The notes beneath the pieces are model-generated. The model was not told the DNA's origin. It saw nothing but the letters and a program-made list of their open reading frames with translations, and did no database searches. The position numbers and the translations under genes are program-made. Shown piece after piece: positions 1 to 10,987 of a stretch of 64,000 nucleotides of DNA. The first letter of the stretch is position 1. Every line of letters begins with the position of its first letter. The DNA is from Salvia splendens (taxonomy: Eukaryota; Streptophyta; Magnoliopsida; Lamiales; Lamiaceae): positions 36,677,012 to 36,741,011 of the forward strand of contig NC_056037.1 in the NCBI RefSeq assembly GCF_004379255.2, read 5' to 3'.

Positions 1-199
1 TGACAATTCTTATCAAATTGGATATAAAATTATTTATGTTTCACTTTTCAACCATTAATAATAGTAATTAATAATTTAAGTTATTTTTTTGTAATAAATA
101 AATAAATAAATTTAAATTTAAATTTAAAATTAAAAAATGTGTTAATTAGGACTCGAATCTGTCATTAATCTATCTACAGCTTTGACCAATTCACATATA

Positions 200-378
200 C
201 TCCCTCCGTCCCGCACTACTCGCACGTTTCATTTTCGGCACGGAGATTAAGGAATGAGTGTATAGCAAAGTCAAATATTACGGCTGTAGGTGAAATTTTT
301 TACTAAAAATGGAAATAGTGCAAATAACTTGGGACGCCTATAAAAGAAATAAGTGCAAGTAGTCCGGGACGGAGGGAG
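200..378. mobile_element. Stowaway-like MITE, copy 1 (179 bp)
   Basis: The element begins CTCCCTCCGTCCC and ends with its inverted complement GGGACGGAGGGAG. It is flanked on both sides by TA (198-199 and 379-380), the Tc1/mariner-type target duplication. Length and sequence match a second copy at 9546-9724, so both belong to one family. There is no coding capacity. Confidence 0.9.
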
Positions 379-563
379 TACTAATTTAATAAATTTTGTT
401 ACAAATTATGGGGACCATTCAATATACAAGCTGTATCCAGCTATACAATTGAGGCCAAAAACGCCCAGAATAAAATTTTTGTCACACTGCCTTGTCGCAT
501 GTTATTATTACACGACATTCGATGCACCCCATTACTATAGTGGTCTCCCATATTTATTTGTTA

Positions 564-1290
564 GAGCATCCACAATCGTGCTATTGCCAGCGGCAAGGTT
601 GTGGGCCCGACCTCACTTTTTCTGTCTGCTCTCTGGCAAGAGCACAATACTCACAGCTCTGCTCTTCCGCAAGGACGAGCATAATTAATTTTAAATTCAA
701 TTAAACACAAACATTTCCATAATACTAAAATTCATTAAAAAAACCTAAATAATATTACAAATGACAAATAAAATAAAAACGACATAATTAAAATCCTAAA
801 AATTAAAAATTACATAATTAAAATACTAAAAATTTAAAAAACGCCATGAGATTTGAGGTTTTGAGTGAGGGATGAATGTGTTGATAGTTTGTATGAGAAT
901 TATGAATGAGAGATGAATGAGAGATGATTTGATGTGATGAATGGATGATGAATGTATGTATTTATAGATGATTTTGGGGGAAAAAAATAAAAAAATTCCA
1001 AAAAATTCAGAAAAACGGGCAAAAAAACAGCAATATTTTTGGGATTTGGAAAATAATTTTTTTTATCATTATTTATAATTAAATAACAAATTTTAAATAA
1101 AAAAAATATTCAAAGGCAACGGCTATGCCGTTGCCCAATCGCGTGCCGCCATGTCACATGCTCGCTGGCACGACGCTGTTCGATTCATCGAGCAGCTCCG
1201 TGCCAGCGGCGCGAGCGCAGCGGCGGCGAGACACGTCCGTGCCAGCGGAGCGGACGGACGCGGGTTACGGTTCCACCGTTGCGGATGCTC
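564..1290. mobile_element. Non-autonomous PIF/Harbinger-type element
   Basis: The left end reads GAGCATCCACAA after TTA, and the right end reads TTGCGGATGCTC before TTTAA, giving matching inverted ends of about 12 bases. Both terminal 150-200 bp are GC-rich and the middle is AT-rich. The ends match those of the transposase-bearing element at 1625-3503, which suggests mobilisation by a related transposase. The target duplication (TTA against TTT or TTA) is imperfect. There is no credible gene inside; short open frames here are chance. Confidence 0.65.
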
Positions 1291-1621
1291 TTTAACTTCA
1301 CATTTTTATCTTTTTTGTTAGATTACATTTTTATGAATCCTGGTATTTTAATTTAAAAGAAGGTTCATTGTGAGGGAAATTGGCATTCAATTACTAGTAG
1401 TACATCTTAGTAGGAGTAGTATAGTTTTTTATCTCATATTTTAGGATAAAAGATATGGATCAATAGGGGAATGAAGAACATTAGCAAACCAATGTATATA
1501 TAATCAACAATTATACTAAAATATGTGAAAATCATTATACTAATAAAGAGTAGGCATATATATGTATCAACAATTTTCTAAAATAGAAAAACGCATCCCA
1601 AAACTTATTATCGAGTATACC
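1291..1621. other. AT-rich spacer between two Harbinger-type elements
   Basis: I see no gene, RNA or clear repeat in this stretch of about 330 bp. Confidence 0.6.
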
Positions 1622-1624
1622 TAA

Positions 1625-3503
1625 GAGCATCCACAATGGGACGGATGTCCCGGCGGATATTCCGACGGACTTCCCAAAAACACCTCCTGCCACGTCATAA
1701 GGATATCCCACTGCACTGCCACGTCATAAGAACATCCCACTGCACAATGACGGACATACTCAAGGACATCCCGACGGACATCCACAATAATAAAATTCAC
1801 AAATTCACCAAATTAAACAATTTATAGAATTAAACAATTTACGGAATTAAAATTTCGACACGAATACGGACGGAGAAAGTGCAATGATAATTTCATTAAA
1901 TAAAAAAATAAAAAAGTACATTTAAAAAAAGGTCTAAACAAATTACATTATAAATATCAACGACGACCCCTCCGCGTCCATAGCTCTTCAATTATATCGT
2001 GTTGGAGTCGAATATGGGCTTGTCGTTGGCGCATGTCGCAAATGCACAGACTCGATCGGCCTCTTCATGGGGTATCCCCATACGTACATTGGTGGTGGCC
2101 ACGCCGTGGCTTGGACCGGCAGCATCAACATCATCGTTGGCCCAATCAGTTAGTGCTGGACCTTCATCTTCGACAATCATGTTGTGCATGATAATACATG
2201 CGTACATGATATCAGCGATGCTGTCAATATACCACAGCAGTGATGGACCCTTCACTGCCGCCCATTGAGCCTGGAGCACACCAAATGCTCGCTCCACATC
2301 CTTGCGCGCTGCCTCCCAACGACCCGCAAAATAGGTCTTCTTTTCATCTGTTGCGCATCTGATCGTCTTCACAAAGACGGGCCACATAGGATATATCTCA
2401 TCCGCCAAATAATAGCTCATATTGTGCTTGTTGCCGTTGGCGACGAAACTGACAGCCGGACCAACGCCCATGCACTGGTCGTTGAAAAGGGGCGACGACT
2501 AGAGGACGTTGATGTCGTTGTTCGACCCGGCTACTCCAAAATACGCTTGTCAAATCCATAGCCGGTAGTCAGCTACCGCTTCAAGGATCATCGTGGGATT
2601 CTTGTCCTTGAAACCGGTAGTGAACACCCCTTTCCAGGCGGCGGGGCAGTTCTTCCACTCCCAATGCATACAATATATGCTGCCCAACATTTCCGGAAAC
2701 CCGTGCTGACTCCCGTACATATCCATCAAAGCCTTGCAATCTTCGGGGGCAGGCTTCCGAAGATACCTATCCGCGAATATCTCCCTAACACCCTCACAAA
2801 AATACTTCAGACATTCGCGGGCAGTCGTCTCGCCGATGTGTACTCATCGAACATGTCCGCCGCACATCCGCATGCCAGCTGCCTGATTGCAGCAGTGCTC
2901 TTTTGTATGGGCGTGTGGCCAGGTTTATCAACCACATCCTCCATCGTATCGATGCTCTAAAGCACCCACGATACGCATAAATAGCGGACGATGCATCCTA
3001 AAACGTTGCCAGAACATGTTCTCCCCAAATCGCGGCTCCGGAGCGAAGTAGTCCTCATACAACCGACGGTGTGCAACGATGTGGTCCCGGGGTACTATAG
3101 TTCGACGATGGATGGGTCGAGGTACCGGCGGCTACTGCTGCAATGCCGCTTGTATATTTATCGCGCGATTTACCGCCGACTACTACCACCCGCACCACTA
3201 CCACTAGCCATTTTGAATATATAAAAGAAACGTAGAGAGAGAGAGTTAAAACAAGTGGTGCGAATGAAATGAAGTTCAACGAGCCGTATATATAGAGTTT
3301 TTTAAAAAAACAAAAAAAATTAAAAATCGGGACGTCCGTCGGGAACCCGCAATGGCGGACGTCCCGACGGACGTCGTCGGAAAGCCGTGGATCTGCGGTG
3401 TCTGCAACGGACGTCCGCATCCTTCCCTCCCACGCCTAATGGCGGACGTCCCGCGCGGACATCCGGTACGCCGGTCCGCCGTGACGTCCGCTACTGCGGA
3501 TGC
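1625..3503 (-). mobile_element. Decayed PIF/Harbinger transposon
   Basis: The ends are GAGCATCCACAA on the left and TGCGGATGC on the right. Both are flanked by TAA (1622-1624 and 3504-3506), as expected for PIF/Harbinger insertions. The right subterminal region (about 3320-3500) is full of GGACGTCC and GTCCGTCGG motifs, likely old transposase-binding repeats. The body encodes a broken minus-strand transposase. Confidence 0.8.
1992..3214 (-). pseudogene. PIF/Harbinger (HARBI1-like) transposase, inactivated
   Basis: The best-preserved part is an open frame at 1992-2471 encoding the C-terminal half of the DDE nuclease. It includes the family signatures YYLADEIYPMWPVFVKTI, ARKDVERAFGVLQAQWA and ACIIMHNMIVEDE. 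Upstream on the same strand, reading toward 3214, further recognisable transposase pieces appear in more than one frame: a start MASGSG, a helix around RRLYEDYFAPEP, and a central block with GFPEMLGSIYCMHWEWKNCP. They are split by several stops and frame changes, for example near 3170, 2940 and 2560. The gene is therefore non-functional. The family cuts and pastes with TWA target duplications and usually needs a separate Myb-like second protein, which is absent here. Confidence 0.85.
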
Positions 3504-3506
3504 TAA

Positions 3507-6473
3507 TACTACTTGTAGTACCTTAGTACCTAAGCTAACGTCATATTTGCACCTTTTGTTTATGGAAAAGCCATCAATTTCTTGAAAGCAAACCTTTACA
3601 ATTAATCCCCTATCAAGTGTCAAACAAGTACTAGTATCAACGAATCTTACCAAAAATATAGTGCTGTGAGTCTTTGACCTAATAATAAAGTTGGAACCGG
3701 AACTGATAAAAATAAACTTGAAAAATGTAACCAAATATACCTAAATCAGAGACAAGTTGAAGGTTCAACTTGCATTGTAGTGCCTTAATTGATATAGTAG
3801 TACGATATATATATGGACTATGGAGTATAGTTTATACCACATGTATTTTTGGTCTCATACGTACCTTCATTGTAGTTTCTTGATTGAAATAATTTATACA
3901 TATACCACATATATAAATATAAAAACATAATCCCATTTATATGCAATGCAATGTCTTAATTGGAGTATATAACTACCATTGGACTCATCTACCATAAAAA
4001 TAATAAAATCTGCTCCGTTGCAACTAATAGTATAAAGTTTAAATTTGTGTCTCAATTATTTTTTCAGCCAAAAGTACATGATAGACTTAAATTTAATAAA
4101 ATTTCATGATTTTTGCCCTAATAAAAAAGAAAAGTAAAATATAAACGAGTATATGAACATTAATATCACGAATTATACGTGTGTGGTTTGTCTAATGCCT
4201 AAATCTCCTCTTTGATTCCTTCCTCGAAGCTTCATGTAAGAATATTCATTTCCTACTTTTACTAATTTATGCTTACTTTTTTTTTCTTTTACCACCAATT
4301 AAAAGCATTCATCTATATGACTCAATAGGCATCCAAAGCATTGGTCTAGTTAACTCTGTGGGCATAAATGAACTTGGTGGTTTTGTTAGAATAATGATAT
4401 GTGTTGGAGAATATGGGAAAAACTCAATTTGTTGAAGACAATATTATTGCATCGCTTAATCGTACAAACAAACTGCTGCAATTGGTATGAGATACAATGG
4501 TTAAGGTGGACTCGAGGCGACGCACGAAACAGACTCAATGTTGCGATGAATCTTCTCGATACTCGGAACTGAGTACTAGTCCTACGACTCGTTTATATCT
4601 TGTATGGACGAATGCTTCGAATCTAGGTTTGAATTGATTTTTGAATGAAATGAGTACAATTGTGCATGAAACTGAACATTTTTTGAAGGGATAATATTCA
4701 TTTGAATAATGAAAGTTAGTCATTTTCAAATTGATCTCACAACTTTGAAAATAAATTCTTAAATTTCAAAGTTTAATAAAAAAATACTTCCAAGTATATG
4801 TCACTAGAAGACGCCGTTTTGCATATCCAATTAATGAGACATTTTAAATTTTATTGATATTTAATTTCATTATATTTAAATTGGAATTATGACAATGGAT
4901 CACGCATGCATCATATATTTTTTCTATTTTCATTTAGATAAACTTGAAGATAATTAAAGTAAGAGTCCTATCTCCTAAGTTATGAAGGTGAAGTACATAT
5001 GATAAATCAAAATGAATAAAGTTTATTTATGGAAAAGACGTGAAAAGGATGGACCTAGTTAATAAAGTTTTAAATTTTACAACCATCTTTGTTTGGCCGA
5101 TATTCAAAGCACTTCAATTATTTGGAGTAAAGCCAAACGAAATCAACAGGAAACACACACCTTCAACTCTTTCCATATTTTTTCCACCACCAATAAAAGT
5201 GGATTATTTCTTCTTTTTACTTTCTACATATAAAAAATTCTAGTGATTGTCATTGTTAGAAGTCATCTTTGTTTAGAATTATTTAATAGTATAAATTTTA
5301 TATTTTCTTCACAATTGTTGTCTTGTAGGACTCTAGCTAAATATACTTGCAAAGAAGATCAAACATGATCTTCTAATGGACATAAACAATGGCGGATCCG
5401 GTCAGTTGGGGTCGACCTATCCCATCACCGACCCATGAACATTCTATTAAATTTTCGACGACTACACTACCTTTTTTTATGTCTACGGCGGCTTTCTTTA
5501 ATGTAATTGATCCCACGAGTACTATTTACCGGTGAAGGCCGATGAACAACCTCAAATACCATCTTCTAATCCTGACAAACTCTTTGTATATTTGCCGGTC
5601 AATGCCGATGAACAACCTCAAATACCATCTTCTAATCCTAACCAACTCTTTGTATATTTGCCCTGATAGGAAAGGAAACTTTGGACACCACCCGTTTATC
5701 CATGAACCTAGCCTCCAAAGTAGCAGCCTTTTTTTCCATTTATCAATTTTGATCCATCTTCTAAAACATAATTTTATTCTTGAGCCACAAGATGGACCAT
5801 TTCTTAATTGTCATTTTTCTAACTTTTTGCAGCCTTCCATGACTAGGGTTCGCTCTTATATATGAATCCTTTTGTTATTCACAAATTTATATGGTGGATT
5901 CTTTCCTGGTGGCCATATTACCAAAAACATTAACACTTTGAGTTACATCTCAGTGACTAGTGAATGGCAACTTTTAGTCTAACATGCGCACCCAAGCTAA
6001 TCGAATTCTGGTCTATTCGTTGGAGGGAAAACATGCATATTATCAATTAAATTGTGCTACATCGATCGTCACACTTGACTCTAACAAAACTTCGTTAGCT
6101 TTATAACAATGAAGATAAGTTCGAATATTCAATAGTGTGTTTGTCTATGTCTATTTGTTAATTTCGTTTTTTTTTTATTGTTACTGTTTTTGTTCTGAAC
6201 TGTTTCTATACTGCTACTTTGCTTGTCATATCCACGGCTTGAGCATTTAATAAGAAAAGTAATTGCAAAACCACATGGCAAGGTTTAAAAACCAAAGAAC
6301 CTAAAGTCATACAATGCACTGTACATGGATGGTAACAATGTTACGAAGTGCTTTTCAATAAATTAAAGTATAGTCTTTTTACACACCAACTTTTATTAAA
6401 ATAATTCATGCAAAAGAAGCATGAGTTGTGTCTAGATTTTGAATATCTCTTTCTCTCTCCCACAAAATCCTAG
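3507..6473. other. AT-rich intergenic region
   Basis: No supportable gene. The open frames here (for example 5040-5243 and 5542-5865) show no domain, codon bias or splice context. The only clear structure is a 66-bp direct repeat at 5528-5662, listed separately. Sequence just before 6474 is the promoter side of the following gene. Confidence 0.6.
5528..5662. repeat. Two-copy direct repeat, 66-bp period
   Basis: A 59-bp block starting GCCGATGAACAACC occurs at 5538-5596 and again at 5604-5662 with one mismatch (cctgaca against cctaacc region). A weaker CCGGT match precedes each copy. It probably arose by local duplication. Confidence 0.8.
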
Positions 6474-6483
6474 TATATAAATA
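6474..6483 (+). promoter_or_regulatory. TATA box of the DUF4408/DUF761-type gene
   Basis: TATATAAATA lies about 107 bp upstream of the ATG at 6590. A CT-rich leader follows (6480-6585), typical of plant 5' untranslated regions. Confidence 0.6.
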
Positions 6484-6589
6484 CCCCTTTCCTTTCTTCA
6501 CATCTTTCAAACAAGTGGAATAAGCTTGGGATTCCAATTTCTCTCTCCACAAACCTAAAATCCACTCCTTTCTTCCTCTCATAATCAAA

Positions 6590-8149
6590 ATGGATCCTTG
6601 TTCAATCAAGCACCAAAAAACCCAAGCCATGAAAACCTACAAGAAGAGGGCTATGATTGTTTACAATCTTGTTCTCTACACACTCACTTCTATCATCACT
6701 TGCTTCTTCTTCTCCTCTCCCTTTTGGTTCCCTTCCATCTCCGGCCACTTTGTCTTTTCCTCTCTCTCGGACAAAGTTTCACTTTGTTTCAATGCCAAAT
6801 GCTTCTTCGTCGTGGGAAATCTCATCGTCTTGATCCTCGTTGGGGAGTCCAAGCTAAAGCGATCTTCTCCTTCACCAGATATCTATGATGAATATGTTGC
6901 GAGGAGTCGAAGCACCAGCATTCATAGGGAGAAAAGCGTAGTTGTTGGTGAAAGTGGGATGGTGAAACCTAGGGTTAAAAAAGAGGAGAGGATTAAGTTG
7001 GGAATGAGGAATAGCAAAAGTGCGGTTTGGGGTGAAAGTGGGATGGTAGAAGGTGAAAATAGTATCAAGGTTAAAAGAGATGAGGGGCTTCACGACGGTG
7101 AAAAGATAAAAGTGGGGTCGATGAGGAGTAGCAAAAGTGCGGTTTGGGGTGAAAGTGGGATGCTGAAAAGTGGAAATATAATCAAGGGTAAAAACGAGGG
7201 GTTTCACAACAGTGAAAGGATGAAAGTGGGGTCGATGAGAAATAGCAAAAGCACTGTTTGGGGTGAAAGTGGGATGCTGAAAAGTGAAAATATTATCAAG
7301 GCGAAAAAGGAGGAGTTTGACGATGGTGAAAAGACGAAAGTGAGGTCAATGAGGAGTAGCAAAAGCGCGGTTTGGGGTGAAAGTGGGATGGTGAAAAGTG
7401 AAAAAATTGTCGAGGGTGAAAATAAGGAGGGGTTTCATGGCGGTGAAAAAATGAAAGTGGGATCGATGAGAAGTAGCAAAAGCGCGATTTGGGGTGAAAG
7501 TGGGATGATGAAAAGTGAAAATATTGTCGAGGGTGAAAATAAGGAGGGGTTCCATGGCGGTGAAAAAATGAAAGTGGGATCGATGAGAAGTAGCAAAAGC
7601 GCGATTTGGGGTGAAAGTGGGATGGTGAAAAGTGAAAATATTGTCGAGGGTGAAAATAAGGAGGGGATTCACTACGGTCAAGAGATTAAAGTGGGATCGA
7701 TGAGGAGTAGCAAAAGCGCGGTTTGGGGTGAAAGTGGGATGGTGAAAAGTGAAAATGTTACCAGGGACAAAAAGAAGGAAGGGTTTCACGACGGTGAAAA
7801 GATGAAAATGGGATCGATGAGAAGTAGCAAAAGCGCGGTATGGGGTGAAAGCGGGATGGTGAAAATGGAGAAAGCTAAGGGTGAAGAAGAAGAAGAAAAG
7901 GCAATGGTTTTGTTTGATGGCGAGATTGTTGAGAAGGAAACAGCTAGGGTTAAACAAGAGGAATTTACCAAGAAAAGTATGAAGGATGAAGAGAAGAAAA
8001 TGGGGATGAGGAGTTGCAGAAGTGAAACTGAGATTGTGAGATTGGGAAAAACAGTGGCCAAAGAAGAAGAGGAGGAACAGCTTAAAATATTGAACAAAAG
8101 GGTTGAAGATTTCATTGCAAGAGTTAATAAGCAAAGATTAATTGTTTGA
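6590..8149 (+). CDS. DUF4408/DUF761-type protein with expanded 39-residue repeat
   Basis: Single exon, 519 residues. Residues about 20-90 contain two hydrophobic, probably membrane-embedded segments (YNLVLYTLTSIITCFFF and VVGNLIVLILVGES). These match the N-terminal DUF4408 region of a plant-only family. The last 25 residues (LNKRVEDFIARVNKQR) match the C-terminal DUF761 motif. In relatives a poorly conserved linker joins these ends. Here the linker is replaced by at least eight tandem copies of about 39 residues from residue 139 onward, each with the core SKSAVWGESGM followed by a lysine- and glutamate-rich tail. A degenerate copy sits on each side. The fifth to seventh copies are almost identical in DNA, so expansion is recent. 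The function of the family is unknown. A TATA box and a CT-rich leader support expression, and the ATG at 6590 is the first in the frame. Confidence 0.8.
   Translation: MDPCSIKHQKTQAMKTYKKRAMIVYNLVLYTLTSIITCFFFSSPFWFPSISGHFVFSSLSDKVSLCFNAKCFFVVGNLIVLILVGESKLKRSSPSPDIYDEYVARSRSTSIHREKSVVVGESGMVKPRVKKEERIKLGMRNSKSAVWGESGMVEGENSIKVKRDEGLHDGEKIKVGSMRSSKSAVWGESGMLKSGNIIKGKNEGFHNSERMKVGSMRNSKSTVWGESGMLKSENIIKAKKEEFDDGEKTKVRSMRSSKSAVWGESGMVKSEKIVEGENKEGFHGGEKMKVGSMRSSKSAIWGESGMMKSENIVEGENKEGFHGGEKMKVGSMRSSKSAIWGESGMVKSENIVEGENKEGIHYGQEIKVGSMRSSKSAVWGESGMVKSENVTRDKKKEGFHDGEKMKMGSMRSSKSAVWGESGMVKMEKAKGEEEEEKAMVLFDGEIVEKETARVKQEEFTKKSMKDEEKKMGMRSCRSETEIVRLGKTVAKEEEEEQLKILNKRVEDFIARVNKQRLIV
7004..7870 (+). 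repeat. In-frame tandem repeat array, about 117-bp unit
   Basis: Units begin ATGAGGAGTAGCAAAAGCGC or a variant and recur every 114-117 bp from 7004 to about 7870. The copies starting near 7350, 7467 and 7584 are nearly identical, including the shared block ATTGTCGAGGGTGAAAATAA. Because the period is a multiple of three, gain or loss of units keeps the reading frame. Confidence 0.9.
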
Positions 8150-9545
8150 AGCTAAAGTAGTTTGATCATGGTGGATGTTGATTAATTGCTGCATTTTTTT
8201 TTAATTTAGAAATAGATTACTATTGTTATGTAATATGTACAACCTTTAGTCCTTCCCTAGTTTAAAACAATTCCAAAACCCTAGGGATCGGAACTACAGC
8301 AGGGCTTTCCGGGTATTTTCGACGTTTCCGACTTTTAGCATGGTGCTCAGAAACTGCTCGGTATTTTCTAAAGAAATGGTGTGTTCGGCTGCGGGTGCTC
8401 GGTAAAACCTGTTTTTTTTTGTAATGTAAGTACTTATAGGTAAAACCTGTTCTTTTCTAATTAATTAAATAATTAATTTTGAATATAATAGTTTAATTAA
8501 TTAAGTGTGTATGTTCTTGTACAAAGATATATCTGCATCAATTTATGTAATTAGCTAATCAACGACCATTTTATCACTTCATCATGATTTTAAAAACGAT
8601 ATTTATGAAAATTAGTAAACAATTAACATAAAATCTGTCCTTTTTGAAGAAACATAGGATATTGGGTTTTAGCTTTACGTTTTTCATGTTGGACTTAGAT
8701 TTTGGAATAGTTGAATGGACCAATCAAATGCAAGATATATACAATTCAATAATATTTGTTAAAAAAAATCTTTGCTTAGCAACGAAGACATGCACATCGA
8801 TTTTTCTCCACGGACATATCACATTACAAAACCTAATTGAAAGTGAATTTTTTTACCTACTTTGTAGTTATTTCAACATTTAGCTTTATGAAAGATAATT
8901 TATACATACATGCTTAAATGAATAAATCATTTCAGTTGTTCGTTGTGACAATGCTTCGATCTTAGACATAATTACAATAAATTGACTCAAACTTCTTCGC
9001 TTATAATTTATCAGATAGTTACATATTGACTAACGCATCATATGATAGATTTACATTCCGGAAAATTGTCAATAACGTAGTTTAGGAGATTGGTTTAATA
9101 GTGTGCATTAGCTTATGTCTTGATACATGTTTTCATTTTGCTTATGCTGTTCTTTCTTTTAATTTTCATATAGGCAAACGAATATAAATTTAAGGGTTGT
9201 GTTATATTTTCTTGTGTAACTAAATTCGTCTCTTGATTTTATTATGTTGTGTTTTTAGATAAAGCGTTTGATTTTGTTATTTTCATTAATGTTCTATGAT
9301 AAGTTGCTTATGAGTTATGTCTACTTTGTTATTAGTCGAATTTTAGCTCTAATTATTTCTTTTTTGCATAAAATGAATAAAAGCAACAAAGGTTATTAGT
9401 GCTTTTCACTTTTTTCACGAAATATAGGGCTTCAAGTTTTGGTGCTGAAAAACGACTCAAGAAAGATAGTTTGACTGCCAGTCCGTATTATAAGGCCGAC
9501 TTATTGATTTGACCTAAAAAAAAGTTGAACAAAGTTTTTATACTA
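8150..9545. other. AT-rich intergenic region
   Basis: Contains the 3' end of the preceding transcription unit and then AT-rich sequence. I see no gene; the small open frame at 8644-8883 has no supporting features. Confidence 0.6.
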
Positions 9546-9724
9546 CTCCCTCCGTCCCGCACTACTCGCACCTTTCCTTTTGGGCACGGAGATTAAGGAA
9601 TGAGTGATAGACAAAGTCAACAATTACAGCTGTAGGTATAAATTGTTACTAAAAATGAAAAGAGTGCAAATAACTTGGGACGCCCAGAAAGGAAATAAGT
9701 GCAAGTAGTGCGGGACGGAGGGAG
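9546..9724. mobile_element. Stowaway-like MITE, copy 2 (179 bp)
   Basis: Same terminal repeats (CTCCCTCCGTCCC, GGGACGGAGGGAG), same length and clearly related interior to the copy at 200-378. It is flanked by TA on each side (9544-9545 and 9725-9726). Confidence 0.9.
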
Positions 9725-9763
9725 TATATACTATCATTTGTGTGTAAATGATTTTTATAATAA

Positions 9764-9978
9764 TCCCTCTGTCCTATTCAAAATGACCACATTATTAAGT
9801 GTCATGGAATTTTAGGAAGTGTTGTTAGGTGGAATAAAATAGAAAAGAAAAAATGTGGAGTAAATGAATATTTTAATAAAGGGAGAGGAGAGATGCGGTT
9901 ATTTCTAAAATTGAAAAGTAATCGTCTTAATTAGATAAAAAAAATGAAAGGTGATCATCTTAAATGAGACGGAGGGAA
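9764..9978. mobile_element. Stowaway-like MITE, second family
   Basis: The left end TCCCTCTGTCCTATTC and the right end GAGACGGAGGGA are imperfect inverted repeats. The subterminal regions include AATGACCACATT on the left and GGTGATCATCTT on the right. The interior resembles the element at 10488-10665. Confidence 0.7.
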
Positions 9979-10487
9979 TACAATATATATTTAAGGCACT
10001 TCTGCAAAAAGCGACATGGTTTCATTATATTTAGATTGTGATTATAATTGAATTTGTACTTTTCATTGTAAAATAAGTACTCGGTATATTAAATTTCGCT
10101 ATAAACTAAAAGGACTAACTGTAATGCGACAATGGAAATATGAATATGACTCTTTGACTGAAATACTACTCCAATATTATACATTTATACTACTCCTCTT
10201 TTATATTTTGGGAATTTAATAATCCATACAAAAAGTTTGGTGTAGATTTGACCTTTAAAAGCCTTGCACATAGCTACCAAGGGTGTGGCATGTGGTAGGC
10301 GCACGTGGATTTTAAGTATTTGAATATTCTATATGTAAGTAAATATATTCTTTATTTTTCATAAAATATCTGTATATCATGTCGACAAAATACTTTTGGT
10401 AGCTCAACCTGTTCTGAAATACTTATATCTCTATAGGTATTTCAAATTTAATTTGATTTGAACATTTTTAAAAGTTACTAAAAGTTA

Positions 10488-10665
10488 GTACTTCATCTAT
10501 CTCACTCAAGATGACCACATTCTTGAGTTGCACGAGATTTTAGAAAGTATTGTTATGTGGAATAAAGTAGGGAGAAAAAAAGTAGTTGAATATTTTAGTG
10601 AGGAGATATGTGAGAAGAGATTATTTTTAAAATTGGAAAGTGGTCATCTTGATTGAGACAAATAA
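10488..10665. mobile_element. Degenerate MITE related to 9764-9978
   Basis: It shares the internal run GATGACCACATTCTTGAG...TTAGAAAGTATTGTTATGTGGAATAAA with the 9764-9978 element and ends AAAGTGGTCATCTTGATTGAGAC. The outermost terminal repeats are eroded, so the boundaries are approximate. Confidence 0.55.
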
Positions 10666-10987
10666 AAAAGGAGAGATGATCATCATAGGACCACAATTAC
10701 CGATTTTCCCGGATATTTTCACACATTCATATTTATTAATTCAAAAATAGCAAATTAAATGAAAAAGAATCAAAAGCAATATTGAATTAGCATCTTCCCG
10801 AGATTCCAATGGCCGAGCCCAAATAGCAGCAGAGAATCAGGAGAAAGAAAACAACCTTTCGGAGCTGTCAAGAGTTTAACGCTTTCGACATTTCCGAAGC
10901 TTCATTGCCCTTTTCCCCCTTTTCAATTATCACAAAAATCCATTGCTGTTCAACGATTGAAGCAAACACACAACCAAAGCTGATCAA

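Noticed and set aside
353..704. Two overlapping plus-strand frames
   Set aside because: They run across the boundary of a Stowaway and a Harbinger-type element and show no protein features.
7346..8134. 262-residue open frame on minus
   Set aside because: It is the antisense shadow of the tandem repeat in the plus-strand gene; the regular repeat keeps several frames open.
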